This document shows, piece after piece, positions 8,631-17,327 of a stretch of DNA of 64,000 nucleotides. The notes beneath the pieces were generated by a model that was not told the DNA's origin, did not search any database, and saw only the letters and a program-made list of their open reading frames with translations. Source of the DNA: Candidatus Krumholzibacteriota bacterium (lineage in GTDB: Bacteria; Krumholzibacteriota; Krumholzibacteriia; Krumholzibacteriales; WJIX01); contig JAXHNR010000001.1 in NCBI GenBank assembly GCA_034520215.1, forward strand, positions 434,001 to 498,000. The letters run 5' to 3'. The translations under genes and the position numbers were made by a program. The number at the start of each line of letters is the position of its first letter. Within the stretch, counting starts at the first letter, position 1.

Positions 8631-9413
8631 TTAACCGGAGGGTGCTGGATTGACACCTTCCGATTTTATTCCCATCATGTTAACAAGGCTGTTTCTCAGG
8701 GTGTTTACATCCAGCTTACGTTTCAGCTTACCGTCGACAGCGATTGAGACCATGCCGTTTTCTTCGCTAACAATAATATTTATCGAGTCCGTTTCTTCAG
8801 AGAGACCAATCGCGGCCCTGTGTCTGGTACCTATTGATTGAGGAAGGCGGGGATTCTGAGAAAGGGGCAGGATGCATCCGGCGGCAATGATTGTACTTCC
8901 TTCAATAATTACTGCTCCGTCGTGAAGTGGAGTGTTAGAAGTAAATAGTGTAACTAAAAGATCTTCTGTTACTTTAGCGTCTAACGGAGTACCCGTCTCT
9001 ATAAAATTTTTCAATCCAATATTTCTCTCGATTGAAATAAGAGCTCCATAACCTCTTTCGCTGATCTGAAAACATGCTTTTACAATTTCATTGATTGTTG
9101 TTGATTCTTCGACTTTGAGAAATGGTCTCAATATAGGGTTTTGCCCTAATTTTGTAAGTGCCTTGCGTAATTCAGGTTGAAAAAGAATCACAAAGGCAAT
9201 AAGCCACACTGTTTTAAGGCTGCCGAGCATCCAGTTGAGGGCGTTGAGATTAAACCAACGCGCTATAAAACTGACGAGGATAAGCATGAAGAGACCGCCG
9301 AACATCTGTATCGCTTTAGTTCCCTTCATCGAAAGGTAGAGCCTGTAGAAGATAAAAGCGACTATGGCAATGTCGATTATGTCGATAAATATGTTAAATT
9401 GGTAGCTACTCAT
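8631..9413 (-). CDS. cdaA: Diadenylate cyclase (c-di-AMP synthase), CdaA type
   Basis: A 260-residue protein. Membrane segments fill about residues 10-80, followed by a DisA_N/DAC catalytic domain (about 95-245). The DGA motif (PLHDGAVII) and the RHR motif (GTRHRAAIGLSEETD) are both present. The enzyme makes c-di-AMP from two ATP, a messenger that usually controls osmolyte and K+ transport and wall homeostasis. It is last in the tilS-hpt-ftsH-folP-cdaA run. Its ATG overlaps the folP stop by 4 nt, so the two are translationally coupled. No glmM or CdaR partner is adjacent, unlike in Firmicutes. Confidence 0.93.
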   Translation of the reverse strand: MSSYQFNIFIDIIDIAIVAFIFYRLYLSMKGTKAIQMFGGLFMLILVSFIARWFNLNALNWMLGSLKTVWLIAFVILFQPELRKALTKLGQNPILRPFLKVEESTTINEIVKACFQISERGYGALISIERNIGLKNFIETGTPLDAKVTEDLLVTLFTSNTPLHDGAVIIEGSTIIAAGCILPLSQNPRLPQSIGTRHRAAIGLSEETDSINIIVSEENGMVSIAVDGKLKRKLDVNTLRNSLVNMMGIKSEGVNPAPSG

Positions 9414-10630
9414 TTTTTACTTACTTCTCCCGTCACTGCGTTCCATACATTTATAAAATCGTTTGTTTCCTTAACGTCATGTGCCCTGATAATATCCGCT
9501 CCTCCATGTTGAAGAGATTTCGCCAGTACGGCTAATCCGCCGTAAGCGCGTTCGTCAGGTATGTTTTGCTTTGTTAACAGCCCGACAAAGGATTTCCTGG
9601 AATATCCCAGAAGTACTGGAAACCCGAGCCCTTTAAAACTTGATAATTCCCGTATAATATCCAGGTTGTCTTCTAATCTTTTACCAAAACCTATTCCCGG
9701 GTCAATAATTATTTTATCTTTTGGAATCCCGTGCTCTATAACCGCGTCTGTTCTCTTTGCAAGCCATCTGATAATATCAGTAACCGGATCTTTATAATAT
9801 GGGCTATTTTGCATTGTCTCGGGTGTTCCCAGCATATGCATAATTATAACAGCGGTACTTTTCTCCAGGGCCACTTCAAGCATTGCCGGGTCATGTGAAA
9901 GTCCGCTTATATCGTTTATTATCTCCGCTCCATAGTCCGTTGCCAGCCGTGCCACTCTGGAATTCCTTGTATCGATAGATATTGGAACTTTCAGTTTGCC
10001 CGACAGTCTTTTTAGTACCGGCTCTACGCGTTTGATTTCTTCCTCCAGTCCGGGACTCTTCGCGCCCGGTCTGCTTGATTCACCGCCAATGTCGATAATT
10101 GAGGCGCCCTCCTCTACCATTTGCAAAGCCCTCTCACAAGCCATGTCCGGATCCACGTAAAGCCCTCCGTCACTGAAACTGTCCGAGGTAACATTGAGAA
10201 CCCCGGCTATAACCGGTCCACTTGTGAAATCTATAATATGATCGGTGAGTTCTATTTTTCGCGGAACATTCAAATAGGAGTGAGCGAGATTTGAAATTTC
10301 TTTCCCGAGTTTTTTAAGATTAAACGGCTGGGATTTCAGCTTGTGTTCCAGTAAAAATATTTTTCTCTTATTAGATATAATATAAACCGTGGATAATTCG
10401 GGTTTACCGGTAATTACGTCTCTATGCACCGCGGCTTCCTGGCCGAGTGAAAGCATTTGTTGTTTTATTATATTAGCGGCGGGTGGAGATACATTTTCAA
10501 TCTGGATTATCCATTTTTGAGTTTTCTGGCATATAATATTAATACCTTCAGCATCCACTCCTGATGCTTTGAGATGTTTCTTGAGGGTTGTCATGTCTCC
10601 TGAAGGAAGAAGCCGTAACGTGTATTTCAT
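9410..10630 (-). CDS. folP: Dihydropteroate synthase with N-terminal extension
   Basis: The C-terminal 265 residues are a standard DHPS: VLNVTSDSFSDGG, IDIGGESSRPGA, PISIDTRNSRVA, IINDISGL, DPGIGFGK and LLGYSRKSF. DHPS condenses p-aminobenzoate with the pterin pyrophosphate in folate synthesis. The protein is 406 residues, against roughly 270-290 for a plain DHPS. The first 140 residues form a separate domain that I do not recognise, although extended DHPS proteins of this length occur in several phyla. It lies 40 nt downstream of ftsH and overlaps cdaA by 4 nt. Start: ATG 10630. Confidence 0.93.
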   Translation of the reverse strand: MKYTLRLLPSGDMTTLKKHLKASGVDAEGINIICQKTQKWIIQIENVSPPAANIIKQQMLSLGQEAAVHRDVITGKPELSTVYIISNKRKIFLLEHKLKSQPFNLKKLGKEISNLAHSYLNVPRKIELTDHIIDFTSGPVIAGVLNVTSDSFSDGGLYVDPDMACERALQMVEEGASIIDIGGESSRPGAKSPGLEEEIKRVEPVLKRLSGKLKVPISIDTRNSRVARLATDYGAEIINDISGLSHDPAMLEVALEKSTAVIIMHMLGTPETMQNSPYYKDPVTDIIRWLAKRTDAVIEHGIPKDKIIIDPGIGFGKRLEDNLDIIRELSSFKGLGFPVLLGYSRKSFVGLLTKQNIPDERAYGGLAVLAKSLQHGGADIIRAHDVKETNDFINVWNAVTGEVSKK

Positions 10631-10670
10631 AATCCCTTTACTGGATATAAAATATGGAAAACCAATTTTG

Positions 10671-12806
10671 TCAGTTATCTTCTTCAGATTCTTTATCCTG
10701 ACCGGTTTTATTCTCGCTGGAAGAAAAATCGGTTCCGGGTGCCGCCTCTTCTCCTGAAGTTCGGGGGTCTTCTTTCATCTCTGTTTTTGTTCGATTCTTT
10801 TCTTTGTCCCCTTTTTCCTTGGATTCATGTTTAGATGGAGATTTGTCCCCGGAACCGGACTTTTTATCGTCAGGTATAGGTTCGTCCAGAGTTCCGCCGC
10901 TTAGTAATATCTTGATTTCCTCTCCGTCTAAAGATTCTCTCTTCAGAAGTGTTTGGGCTACTTTGTGCAGTTCTTCATTATGTTCAGTCAGGATATCTTC
11001 CGCTCTTTTATGACATTTTTTAATAATTTTGCTGATCTCATTATCAATTTCTCTTGCTGTCTCTTCACTGAATTCGTTTCTGGAAGCTAATTGTTTCCCG
11101 AGAAAAATGTGTTCATCATCTTGATGATCAAAGGATATCGGGCCAAGGGTATCGCTCATGCCCCACTTTGCCACCATCCTGCGGGCAAGGGATGAGGCGC
11201 GGCTTATATCATTCTGCGCTCCGGTTCCAATACTTCCTATAAATAGTTCTTCAGAAACTCTTCCTCCCAGTGTTGTTGCTATAATATCCATCAGATATTC
11301 CTTAGAGTGAAAATACATATCATCTTTTGGAAGGAAAAATGTCAGGCCGCCCGCTCTTCCGCGCGGAATTATTGTCACCTTATGAAGTGGATCGGAATTT
11401 TCCACATAGGAACCTACTATAACATGTCCGCTTTCGTGATAGGCGGATACTTTTCGAGCATCTTCCTTCATAACATGACTTTTGCGTTCCGGACCTAATC
11501 TGACTTTATCTTTAGCGTTTTCTAAATCTTCCATTTCGACTTGATTTTTGTCTAATTTCGCGGCAAGCAGGGCTGCTTCATTAACGGTGTTTGCCAGGTC
11601 AGCTCCCGACATACCCGGAGTCCCGCGGGCTATTATTTTAAGGTCAACGTCATCAGCAAGGGGAATATTTTTAGAATGTACTTTAAGAATTCCCAGTCTT
11701 CCTTCTAGGTCAGGCATATCAACGACAACTCTTCTGTCGAATCTGCCGGGTCTAAGCAGAGCCGGGTCGAGAACATCGGGCCTGTTAGTAGCGGCGAGAA
11801 GAATTACCCCTTCGTTGGTGTTGAATCCATCCATTTCGACAAGAAGTTGATTCAGCGTTTGTTCTCTTTCGTCATGTCCTCCGCCGAGGCCCGATCCCCT
11901 CTGTCTGCCCACGGCGTCGAGTTCATCGATAAAGAGGATGCACGGCGCGTGTTTTTGTCCTTTTTCGAAGAGGTCACGGACACGGCTTGCTCCAACACCG
12001 ACAAACATTTCAACAAAGTCGGAGCCGCTCATACTGAAAAAGGCGGCTTTAGCTTCTCCGGCCGCGGCTCGGGCAAGAAGGGTTTTTCCCGTTCCGGGCG
12101 GGCCGAGAAGAATTACCCCTTTCGGTATACGTCCGCCCAGCTTTTGAAATTTACGCGGATCTCTAAGGAATTCAATAATCTCCTGCAATTCTTCTTTTGC
12201 TTCCTCCGCTCCGGCGACATCATCAAATGTAACATCGGGTCTGTTTTCGCCAACTAATTTCGCTTTACTTTTACCAAATGAGAAAGCTTTGTTGCCTCCG
12301 GTTTGCATTTGCCGCATAAATATAAACCAGAGTGCAAAAAGGGCTATAAGGGGAAGGGCGGTAGCCAGGGCTTTTACCCAGAGGCTGCTTCCTGGGAATT
12401 CAGCTTCAATAATCGCGTTTGGGTTATTTTCCCAGATCTTCTCGGGCAGATCTTTGTCTTCAGCGGGGAGTATGACTTTGAATTTGCTTATGCTGGTTTC
12501 ATTGGGACCTCGGGGTAAGATAATTTCATTAATTAATTTACCTGTAACTTCAAGCCCTTTGATATTTATTCTGTCAATATTTCCGCTTTTTATCTCACGC
12601 ATGAAAGTTGTATAGTTGATAGTGTGCTGATTTTGTACTCCGGAATTGAATAGAAGATAAGCGAGGAAACCCATAATAAGGATCATAACCCAGAGTGCCA
12701 TTGAACGGGATGGCTTTTGTTTCCCGGGACCAGTTCCGGGAGGTATCCATTTATTGTCAGGTTCTTTCTTGTTTCCGCCGTTTTTGTTATTGTTTATTTT
12801 ATTCAT
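10671..12806 (-). CDS. ftsH: ATP-dependent zinc metalloprotease FtsH
   Basis: A 711-residue membrane protease that degrades misassembled membrane and short-lived regulatory proteins. Two membrane segments (about residues 33-52 and 145-165) flank the periplasmic domain. The AAA module shows Walker A GPPGTGKT, Walker [10 protein letters not shown] and the SRH ([18 protein letters not shown]), and the protease site is HESGH (usually HEAGH). The C-terminal 75 residues are a highly charged Lys/Glu/Ser tail. It lies in the conserved tilS-hpt-ftsH order, with a terminator between hpt and ftsH suggesting its own promoter in 12807-12900. Confidence 0.96.
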   Translation of the reverse strand: MNKINNNKNGGNKKEPDNKWIPPGTGPGKQKPSRSMALWVMILIMGFLAYLLFNSGVQNQHTINYTTFMREIKSGNIDRINIKGLEVTGKLINEIILPRGPNETSISKFKVILPAEDKDLPEKIWENNPNAIIEAEFPGSSLWVKALATALPLIALFALWFIFMRQMQTGGNKAFSFGKSKAKLVGENRPDVTFDDVAGAEEAKEELQEIIEFLRDPRKFQKLGGRIPKGVILLGPPGTGKTLLARAAAGEAKAAFFSMSGSDFVEMFVGVGASRVRDLFEKGQKHAPCILFIDELDAVGRQRGSGLGGGHDEREQTLNQLLVEMDGFNTNEGVILLAATNRPDVLDPALLRPGRFDRRVVVDMPDLEGRLGILKVHSKNIPLADDVDLKIIARGTPGMSGADLANTVNEAALLAAKLDKNQVEMEDLENAKDKVRLGPERKSHVMKEDARKVSAYHESGHVIVGSYVENSDPLHKVTIIPRGRAGGLTFFLPKDDMYFHSKEYLMDIIATTLGGRVSEELFIGSIGTGAQNDISRASSLARRMVAKWGMSDTLGPISFDHQDDEHIFLGKQLASRNEFSEETAREIDNEISKIIKKCHKRAEDILTEHNEELHKVAQTLLKRESLDGEEIKILLSGGTLDEPIPDDKKSGSGDKSPSKHESKEKGDKEKNRTKTEMKEDPRTSGEEAAPGTDFSSSENKTGQDKESEEDN

Positions 12807-12901
12807 GTTAAATACCTGTTTTAATAATTAATCAGTACAGTAATTTGTATCACAAAGTTAAGATAAACAATAATAATCCTATTGTCTATCAGTTTGTATA
12901 T

Positions 12902-12929
12902 AACTGAAATAGCAATAGGTATTTCAGTT
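12902..12929 (-). terminator. Perfect 10-bp hairpin after hpt
   Basis: AACTGAAATA (12902-12911) pairs with TATTTCAGTT (12920-12929) around an 8-nt loop, 3 nt beyond the hpt stop codon. Only the plus strand has a T-run after the stem, and on the minus strand TTATATA follows. It may act in either direction or only attenuate read-through into ftsH. Confidence 0.5.
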
Positions 12930-12932
12930 TTT

Positions 12933-13511
12933 CTAAATCCTCTGCTCCTTGATTTCTTTTTCTATTTTTGAGAATTGTTCGTTTATCCCGTCCATCTCTC
13001 TAAGATCAGACGTCAATTCTCTTATAAATGACAGATGCCTGAAATGTTCCTTAAAATCCAGTCCATATCCGATCACAAACACATCCGGTATACTAAACCC
13101 TTTATAGTCAATCGGTATTTCTACCTCCCTTTTTGTCTGTTTATCAAGAAGAGTGCAGATCTTTATACTTTTTGCTCCGGCATCGAGTAAATTATTCATC
13201 AGTTTTGAGAGTGTGTTGCCGGTGTCGATTATTTCATCAACTATTATTATATCTCTCTCCTCTATATTGTTTCGTATAAGGTTATTGATTTCAATGGTTT
13301 TACTTCTCTGAAGGCCGTTTCTGTAGCTCGACAGAGTGATAAAATCAATTTCATGGGGGATTGTAAGTTCTCTGACCAGATCTGCCAGGAAGATAAAAGC
13401 GCCTTTAAGAAGGGTTATGAAGACAGGTGTTGAATTTTTATAATCCTCTGATATTTCAAGCCCAAGCTCCCTGACCCTCATCTGTATTTTATCTGAAGAT
13501 ATAGTATACAT
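12933..13511 (-). CDS. hpt: Hypoxanthine phosphoribosyltransferase
   Basis: A 192-residue purine-salvage enzyme joining hypoxanthine or guanine to PRPP. The PRPP-binding motif is IIIVDEIIDTGNTL. The N-terminal PVFITLLKGAFIFLADLVR and the flexible-loop SSYRNG are typical of HGPRT, and FVIGYGLDFKEHFRHL is the family's C-terminal signature. It sits between tilS and ftsH, a gene order conserved in many bacteria. It starts at ATG 13511, 154 nt after tilS. The C-terminus carries a short charged tail of about 15 residues. Confidence 0.95.
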   Translation of the reverse strand: MYTISSDKIQMRVRELGLEISEDYKNSTPVFITLLKGAFIFLADLVRELTIPHEIDFITLSSYRNGLQRSKTIEINNLIRNNIEERDIIIVDEIIDTGNTLSKLMNNLLDAGAKSIKICTLLDKQTKREVEIPIDYKGFSIPDVFVIGYGLDFKEHFRHLSFIRELTSDLREMDGINEQFSKIEKEIKEQRI

Positions 13512-13665
13512 CTATGCTTTTGCCCCCTGATTTATAGTCGCTGCAAGCAATTTTCAGTGTATTATTTCTAACGGATTAAGTCTATCACTGAACTTAAATG
13601 ATATCCAGAGTTTTTAGGGGGAATCATTAAGTTCATTGTCGAACAGGATATTAAGTGAGCGTATA

Positions 13666-15045
13666 TCAATTATGCTTTGTTAGTTTTATTCGAATTATCT
13701 GCTCTGTTTTCTTTGATATCCTGGTTCTCTCATCTGTTGTGACACCGGGTATCCATATTATCCCTTTTTTATCCTCGAAAACTGGAATACGGTTTCTGAC
13801 AGACAGAGAAATCTTATTATCAATCATAATATCGCTTAATTTTTTACTGCCCCTCATACCAAACGGCCTTATCCTGTCACCTTGCTTCCTTTCCCTGATT
13901 CTAATCGGGAAGAAGACTGAGCCGAGGTATGCTTCATTATCAGAAGAGATGGGAGATAGGTTTTCAGTTCCGGACAGCTTTTCTATATTGACGGTTAAAT
14001 TCCAGGAGGGAAGATCGTATTCGCCTGACTCGGGAATGGTTGTTTCAGTCCGCCTTGAGAGATTATCAGCTGTATCCTTTGAAATACGCAGGTGAATTTG
14101 CTCAAGAGTTATCGTTATACCATGAGGTAAATTGATTTTCCTGCCCGATTGACACGAACGCAGAAGTGATTTTGCGGCGTCGAAGTGACACTTTTCGATA
14201 TCCTGGTGGATATCGAAATAATTCTTTAAAACAGTATCTATCAGAAGGTAAATTTCAAAATCGCTTATTCCTTTGAGTTCTTCTAAAGGAATTTTGACCC
14301 TGTTTTCTTCTCCGTATTCTTCGGCGATGCGCTCTACCCTCGAACTAAACATATTAAATCCTTCGGAGATGTTTTCAGCCAGTTTGATCAGCGATTTATC
14401 TATCGAGGGATTGAATTCATCACGAAGCATGGGAAGCAGATGCTTTCGAATTCTATTGCGCGTGTAGCTGATATCAAGATTGCTCTTGTCGGTTGCAAAT
14501 CTGATATTTCGAGTTTTGAGAAATTGTTCAAGATCCTTTCCACTGCAGCAAAGAACCGGCCGTATAAATATACCTCTTTTTTCGGGAATTCCCATTAAAC
14601 CTCTTAATCCTGATCCCCTGATGATGTGATGTAAAATTGTTTCGGTCTGATCATCCTGATTATGCCCTAAAGCCACAACGGAGGCTCTGAACTCTTCCGC
14701 GCTTTGCTTAAGGAATTCATAACGGAGAATTCTGGCGGTTTCTTCAATTCCTTTCCCCTTTCTAACCGCAGCCGCCGGTGTATCTCTTAAAGCCGATATC
14801 AGGGGAATATTTATTTTTTTACAGTAGTCAGCGACCAGTTTTTTCTCATCCTTTGATACTTTGCGAATTCCGTGATCAAGATGCGCGGCTCCAAGAGTGA
14901 TGTTCAGTTTGTCTTTCAGTCCGCGGAGAATTGTCAGCATGGCCATTGAATCTGCCCCGCCGGATACTGCCGCGATCACGCGGCTTCCGGGGTTGATTAA
15001 AGATTTCTCCTTAATCCATTTCTCGACTTCAAGGATACAATTCAT
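13666..15045 (-). CDS. tilS: tRNA(Ile)-lysidine synthase
   Basis: A 459-residue PP-loop ATPase. The ATP-binding motif AAVSGGADSMAM lies near residue 25, followed by GAAHLDHGIR and LGHNQDDQTETILHHIIRGSGLRG, all characteristic of TilS. The C-terminal third (ERKQGDRIRPFGMRGSKKLSDI) is the TilS C-terminal domain. The enzyme attaches lysine to C34 of tRNA-Ile(CAU), changing it to read AUA. A CAU-anticodon tRNA lies 40 nt upstream on the same strand and probably shares its promoter. Start: ATG 15045. Confidence 0.95.
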   Translation of the reverse strand: MNCILEVEKWIKEKSLINPGSRVIAAVSGGADSMAMLTILRGLKDKLNITLGAAHLDHGIRKVSKDEKKLVADYCKKINIPLISALRDTPAAAVRKGKGIEETARILRYEFLKQSAEEFRASVVALGHNQDDQTETILHHIIRGSGLRGLMGIPEKRGIFIRPVLCCSGKDLEQFLKTRNIRFATDKSNLDISYTRNRIRKHLLPMLRDEFNPSIDKSLIKLAENISEGFNMFSSRVERIAEEYGEENRVKIPLEELKGISDFEIYLLIDTVLKNYFDIHQDIEKCHFDAAKSLLRSCQSGRKINLPHGITITLEQIHLRISKDTADNLSRRTETTIPESGEYDLPSWNLTVNIEKLSGTENLSPISSDNEAYLGSVFFPIRIRERKQGDRIRPFGMRGSKKLSDIMIDNKISLSVRNRIPVFEDKKGIIWIPGVTTDERTRISKKTEQIIRIKLTKHN

Positions 15046-15085
15046 AGCTTCTTAGAGGGAAAAAAATAAAGTAAATTAAAATAAC

Positions 15086-15162
15086 TGGTGGCGGTGCAGG
15101 GACTTGAACCCCGGGCACGAGGATTATGATTCCTCTGCTCTAACCAACTGAGCTACACCGCC
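15086..15162 (-). tRNA. tRNA-Met(CAU), elongator type more likely than Ile2
   Basis: This is a full 77-nt cloverleaf with encoded CCA. The acceptor stem is GGCGGTG/CACCGCC, the D arm is GCTC/GAGC, the anticodon stem is GAGGA/TCCTC around loop ATCATAA (anticodon CAT), and the T arm is CGGGG/CCCTG. The G4-C69 and G5-C68 pairs differ from the C-G pairs known as TilS determinants in E. coli tRNA-Ile2, so I favour elongator Met. Its position next to tilS leaves Ile2 open. Confidence 0.92.
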
Positions 15163-15174
15163 AGGCACTCGAAA

Positions 15175-15202
15175 ATAGTAAGATAAAATATACTAATGTC
15201 AA
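15175..15202 (-). promoter_or_regulatory. Sigma70-type promoter of the tRNA-tilS unit
   Basis: On the minus strand a consensus TTGACA (15197-15202) is followed after 16 nt by TACTAT (15175-15180), ending 12 nt before the tRNA 5' end. This is the expected arrangement for a stable-RNA promoter. Confidence 0.65.
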
Positions 15203-15352
15203 GTGAAAAGAAAACAGTGAATAGATTTTTCTTTTCTCGGCGGTAATGGTTTGTTATAGATAGATTGTATACTTGCAGCAGCGAGATTCCCCGCGCGTTA
15301 ATTTTTTAGATGCCGGGGCGGGGGGATTTAACTTTTTATGGGGGGGTGGGAA

Positions 15353-16336
15353 ATGAATTATTACTCATCAAATGACGCTGACAGTTCTGTCCTAGATGGA
15401 AGAAATATCGTTGTTCTGGGATATGGTAATCAGGGACGTCCCCAGGCTTTGAACTTAAGAGACAGCGGATTGAAAGTGTCTGTCGCGGCCAGAAGGGGGG
15501 GAGAGAGCTGGCAAAGAGCGATTGATGACGGGTTCAGAGTGGTAACACTGGAAGAAGGAGCAAAAGAAGCTCAAGTACTTATTTTGCTCATACCTGATGA
15601 AATACAGCGAGACGTGTTCTTAGATCAGATAGCCGGCAATCTGGAGTACGGCTCCGTGCTGTGTTTCGCCCATGGATTTTCCGTTGCTTTCAGAGAAATT
15701 CAAACCTCAGATTATGTCCAGGTTCTTGTTGCTCCAAAGGGACAGGGTAAGAGAGTCAGGGAAGCATATCTGGAAGGAAGCGGCCTTCCGTGTCTGATAG
15801 GTGTGGAAAATGACCTCTACGGAGACGGGATGAAAGTTGGTCTGGCAATAGCTGAAGGGCTCGGATGTCTCAGGGTAGGAGCATTTGAAACAACATTCAA
15901 GGAAGAAGCCGTAAGCGATATTTTCGGTGAGCAGGCCGTGCTGTGCGGGGGAGTCACGGGGCTTGTCAAATGTGCTTTTGACACACTGGTGAGCAAAGGA
16001 TTCAGCCCCGAAGTAGCGTATTTTGAGTGTATGCATGAGTTAAAGATCTTAGTCGACATATTTTCACGGATTGGTTTTTCGGAAATGAGAAAAGTAATAA
16101 GCACTACAGCGGCATACGGAGGATTACGTTACGGTGAGGCGCTTATTGACGAGGAAACCGGCAGTAAGATGGAGAAACTCTTTGAATTTATAGACAGTGG
16201 TGAGTTTGCCCGGGACTGGCTGGATAAATCCGCCGCCAATAGGGATTTTCTTGTTGAGCTTCGCGAGAAAGAAAGTGAGTTGCTGATCGAAAAAATCGGC
16301 AGGGAAATAAGGAGCCTGTTCCCGGAGAATAAATGA
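15353..16336 (+). CDS. ilvC: Ketol-acid reductoisomerase-like protein (divergent, orphan)
   Basis: About 327 residues from ATG 15353, which has a G-rich Shine-Dalgarno; the ATG at 15338 overlaps that site. The class I KARI frame is clear: Rossmann motif GYGNQGRPQALNLRDSG, FAHGF, APKGQG, ETTFKEEAVSDIFGEQAVLCGG and YFECMHELK. Metal ligands Asp and Glu (DIFGEQ), both Glu of ECMHELK, the His of AHGF and Lys of APKG are all present. Changes include Asn/Arg-Pro in the nucleotide loop (usually GSQGHA) and GQGKRV for GPGHLV. KARI makes dihydroxy-isovalerate or dihydroxy-methylvalerate in branched-chain amino acid synthesis. No other ilv or leu gene is nearby, so it may be a paralogue with altered substrate. 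Confidence 0.82.
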   Translation: MNYYSSNDADSSVLDGRNIVVLGYGNQGRPQALNLRDSGLKVSVAARRGGESWQRAIDDGFRVVTLEEGAKEAQVLILLIPDEIQRDVFLDQIAGNLEYGSVLCFAHGFSVAFREIQTSDYVQVLVAPKGQGKRVREAYLEGSGLPCLIGVENDLYGDGMKVGLAIAEGLGCLRVGAFETTFKEEAVSDIFGEQAVLCGGVTGLVKCAFDTLVSKGFSPEVAYFECMHELKILVDIFSRIGFSEMRKVISTTAAYGGLRYGEALIDEETGSKMEKLFEFIDSGEFARDWLDKSAANRDFLVELREKESELLIEKIGREIRSLFPENK

Positions 16337-16411
16337 GGTTTGTATATTTGTATAATAGATGTGTGCTGAAGCCGCGTGAGGGGTTGTTGGCGCAAAATAG
16401 AGGAGGAAGAA

Positions 16412-17323
16412 ATGAGACATTTTGTTAAAATGGCTGTCCTGGTATCTGCTGTAATTCTTGTTGCCGCAGCGGGATGTAATAATGGAACGGATAAAGATAA
16501 GAATAAGGGTGATGAAGCGTTTCGCATCCCCGATTCTCTTCTCAGTCCAAAGGATCGCTTTCACCTTGTCCGTGATGACTATCATCCTGTAAAAGGAGGG
16601 GTGATGGCTAACAAGGATATTTCACTGCATTATCCCGCCAGCCAAATATATGATTTTATATCCAGAAAAATGTTTGGTATTGCCTTTGACAGCTATAAGC
16701 TTGTTGAGGAAAAGATAGGAAGGCCGGCCCGGGGAAAGGTCGTCTGTATCGGAGCGAAAGATATGGATGAATATAAATTTCTCACAAGGAAGGAATGGTG
16801 GTATTACGGTTTTATCAAAGGGGATACGATATATTTTGAACCTTACGACATAATGCTTAAGAGACTTGACAGGAAATCAGGACAGACGATTGCTCAAATA
16901 GCTTTTATTCAGAAATTTGCGCAAATGGCCCTCAGGGAAAAGTCCAACGGCAGAATTCCTCTCTGGTTAAGAGAATCAATCGCTTCCTATCTGGCAGGGG
17001 AAGGTTATGTGCTCAAAACTCAAACACCACAGTTCAGGGAAGAATTCACCGGTTTCAAGCCAACGGTCGGTGAATTGAATGATTATCTGAAATCTGCTCA
17101 GGATATGGGGCTTACCAGAGTTTCATTCTATATAGCTTATCAGATGTTAGAAAATCTCATTGATATTTCTTCCATGGAAGAAATAATGACCTTCATAGAA
17201 AAATTGGAAGAAGGCAGTTCACTTGATGACGCGTCAACCGAGGTTTTCGGTATGGATTATAATACGCTCATATCAAAAATTGACGATTTTAAGGCCGTAC
17301 CCGAAAAGGGATGGAATAAGTAG
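16412..17323 (+). CDS. Lipoprotein with inactive peptidase-MA-like domain
   Basis: I chose ATG 16412 because AGGAGGA (16401-16407) precedes it and a lipoprotein signal follows directly (hydrophobic stretch ending LVAAAGC at the lipobox Cys); the GTG at 16376 has neither. The mature protein of about 280 residues resembles gluzincin peptidase-MA domains. The end of the fold, IPLWLRESIASYLAGEG, matches their P-x-WL-x-E-G-x-A-x-Y helix, but where HExxH should stand the sequence reads IQKFAQMAL. It is therefore probably a non-catalytic, membrane-tethered protein. Its stop is 4 nt before the gltX start, so the two are co-transcribed. Function unknown. Confidence 0.65.
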   Translation: MRHFVKMAVLVSAVILVAAAGCNNGTDKDKNKGDEAFRIPDSLLSPKDRFHLVRDDYHPVKGGVMANKDISLHYPASQIYDFISRKMFGIAFDSYKLVEEKIGRPARGKVVCIGAKDMDEYKFLTRKEWWYYGFIKGDTIYFEPYDIMLKRLDRKSGQTIAQIAFIQKFAQMALREKSNGRIPLWLRESIASYLAGEGYVLKTQTPQFREEFTGFKPTVGELNDYLKSAQDMGLTRVSFYIAYQMLENLIDISSMEEIMTFIEKLEEGSSLDDASTEVFGMDYNTLISKIDDFKAVPEKGWNK

Positions 17324-17327
17324 TAAT

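Noticed and set aside
15338..15352. ATG 15338 as ilvC start
   Set aside because: It overlaps the G-rich Shine-Dalgarno of the ATG at 15353 and adds only MGGWE, which is not family-like.
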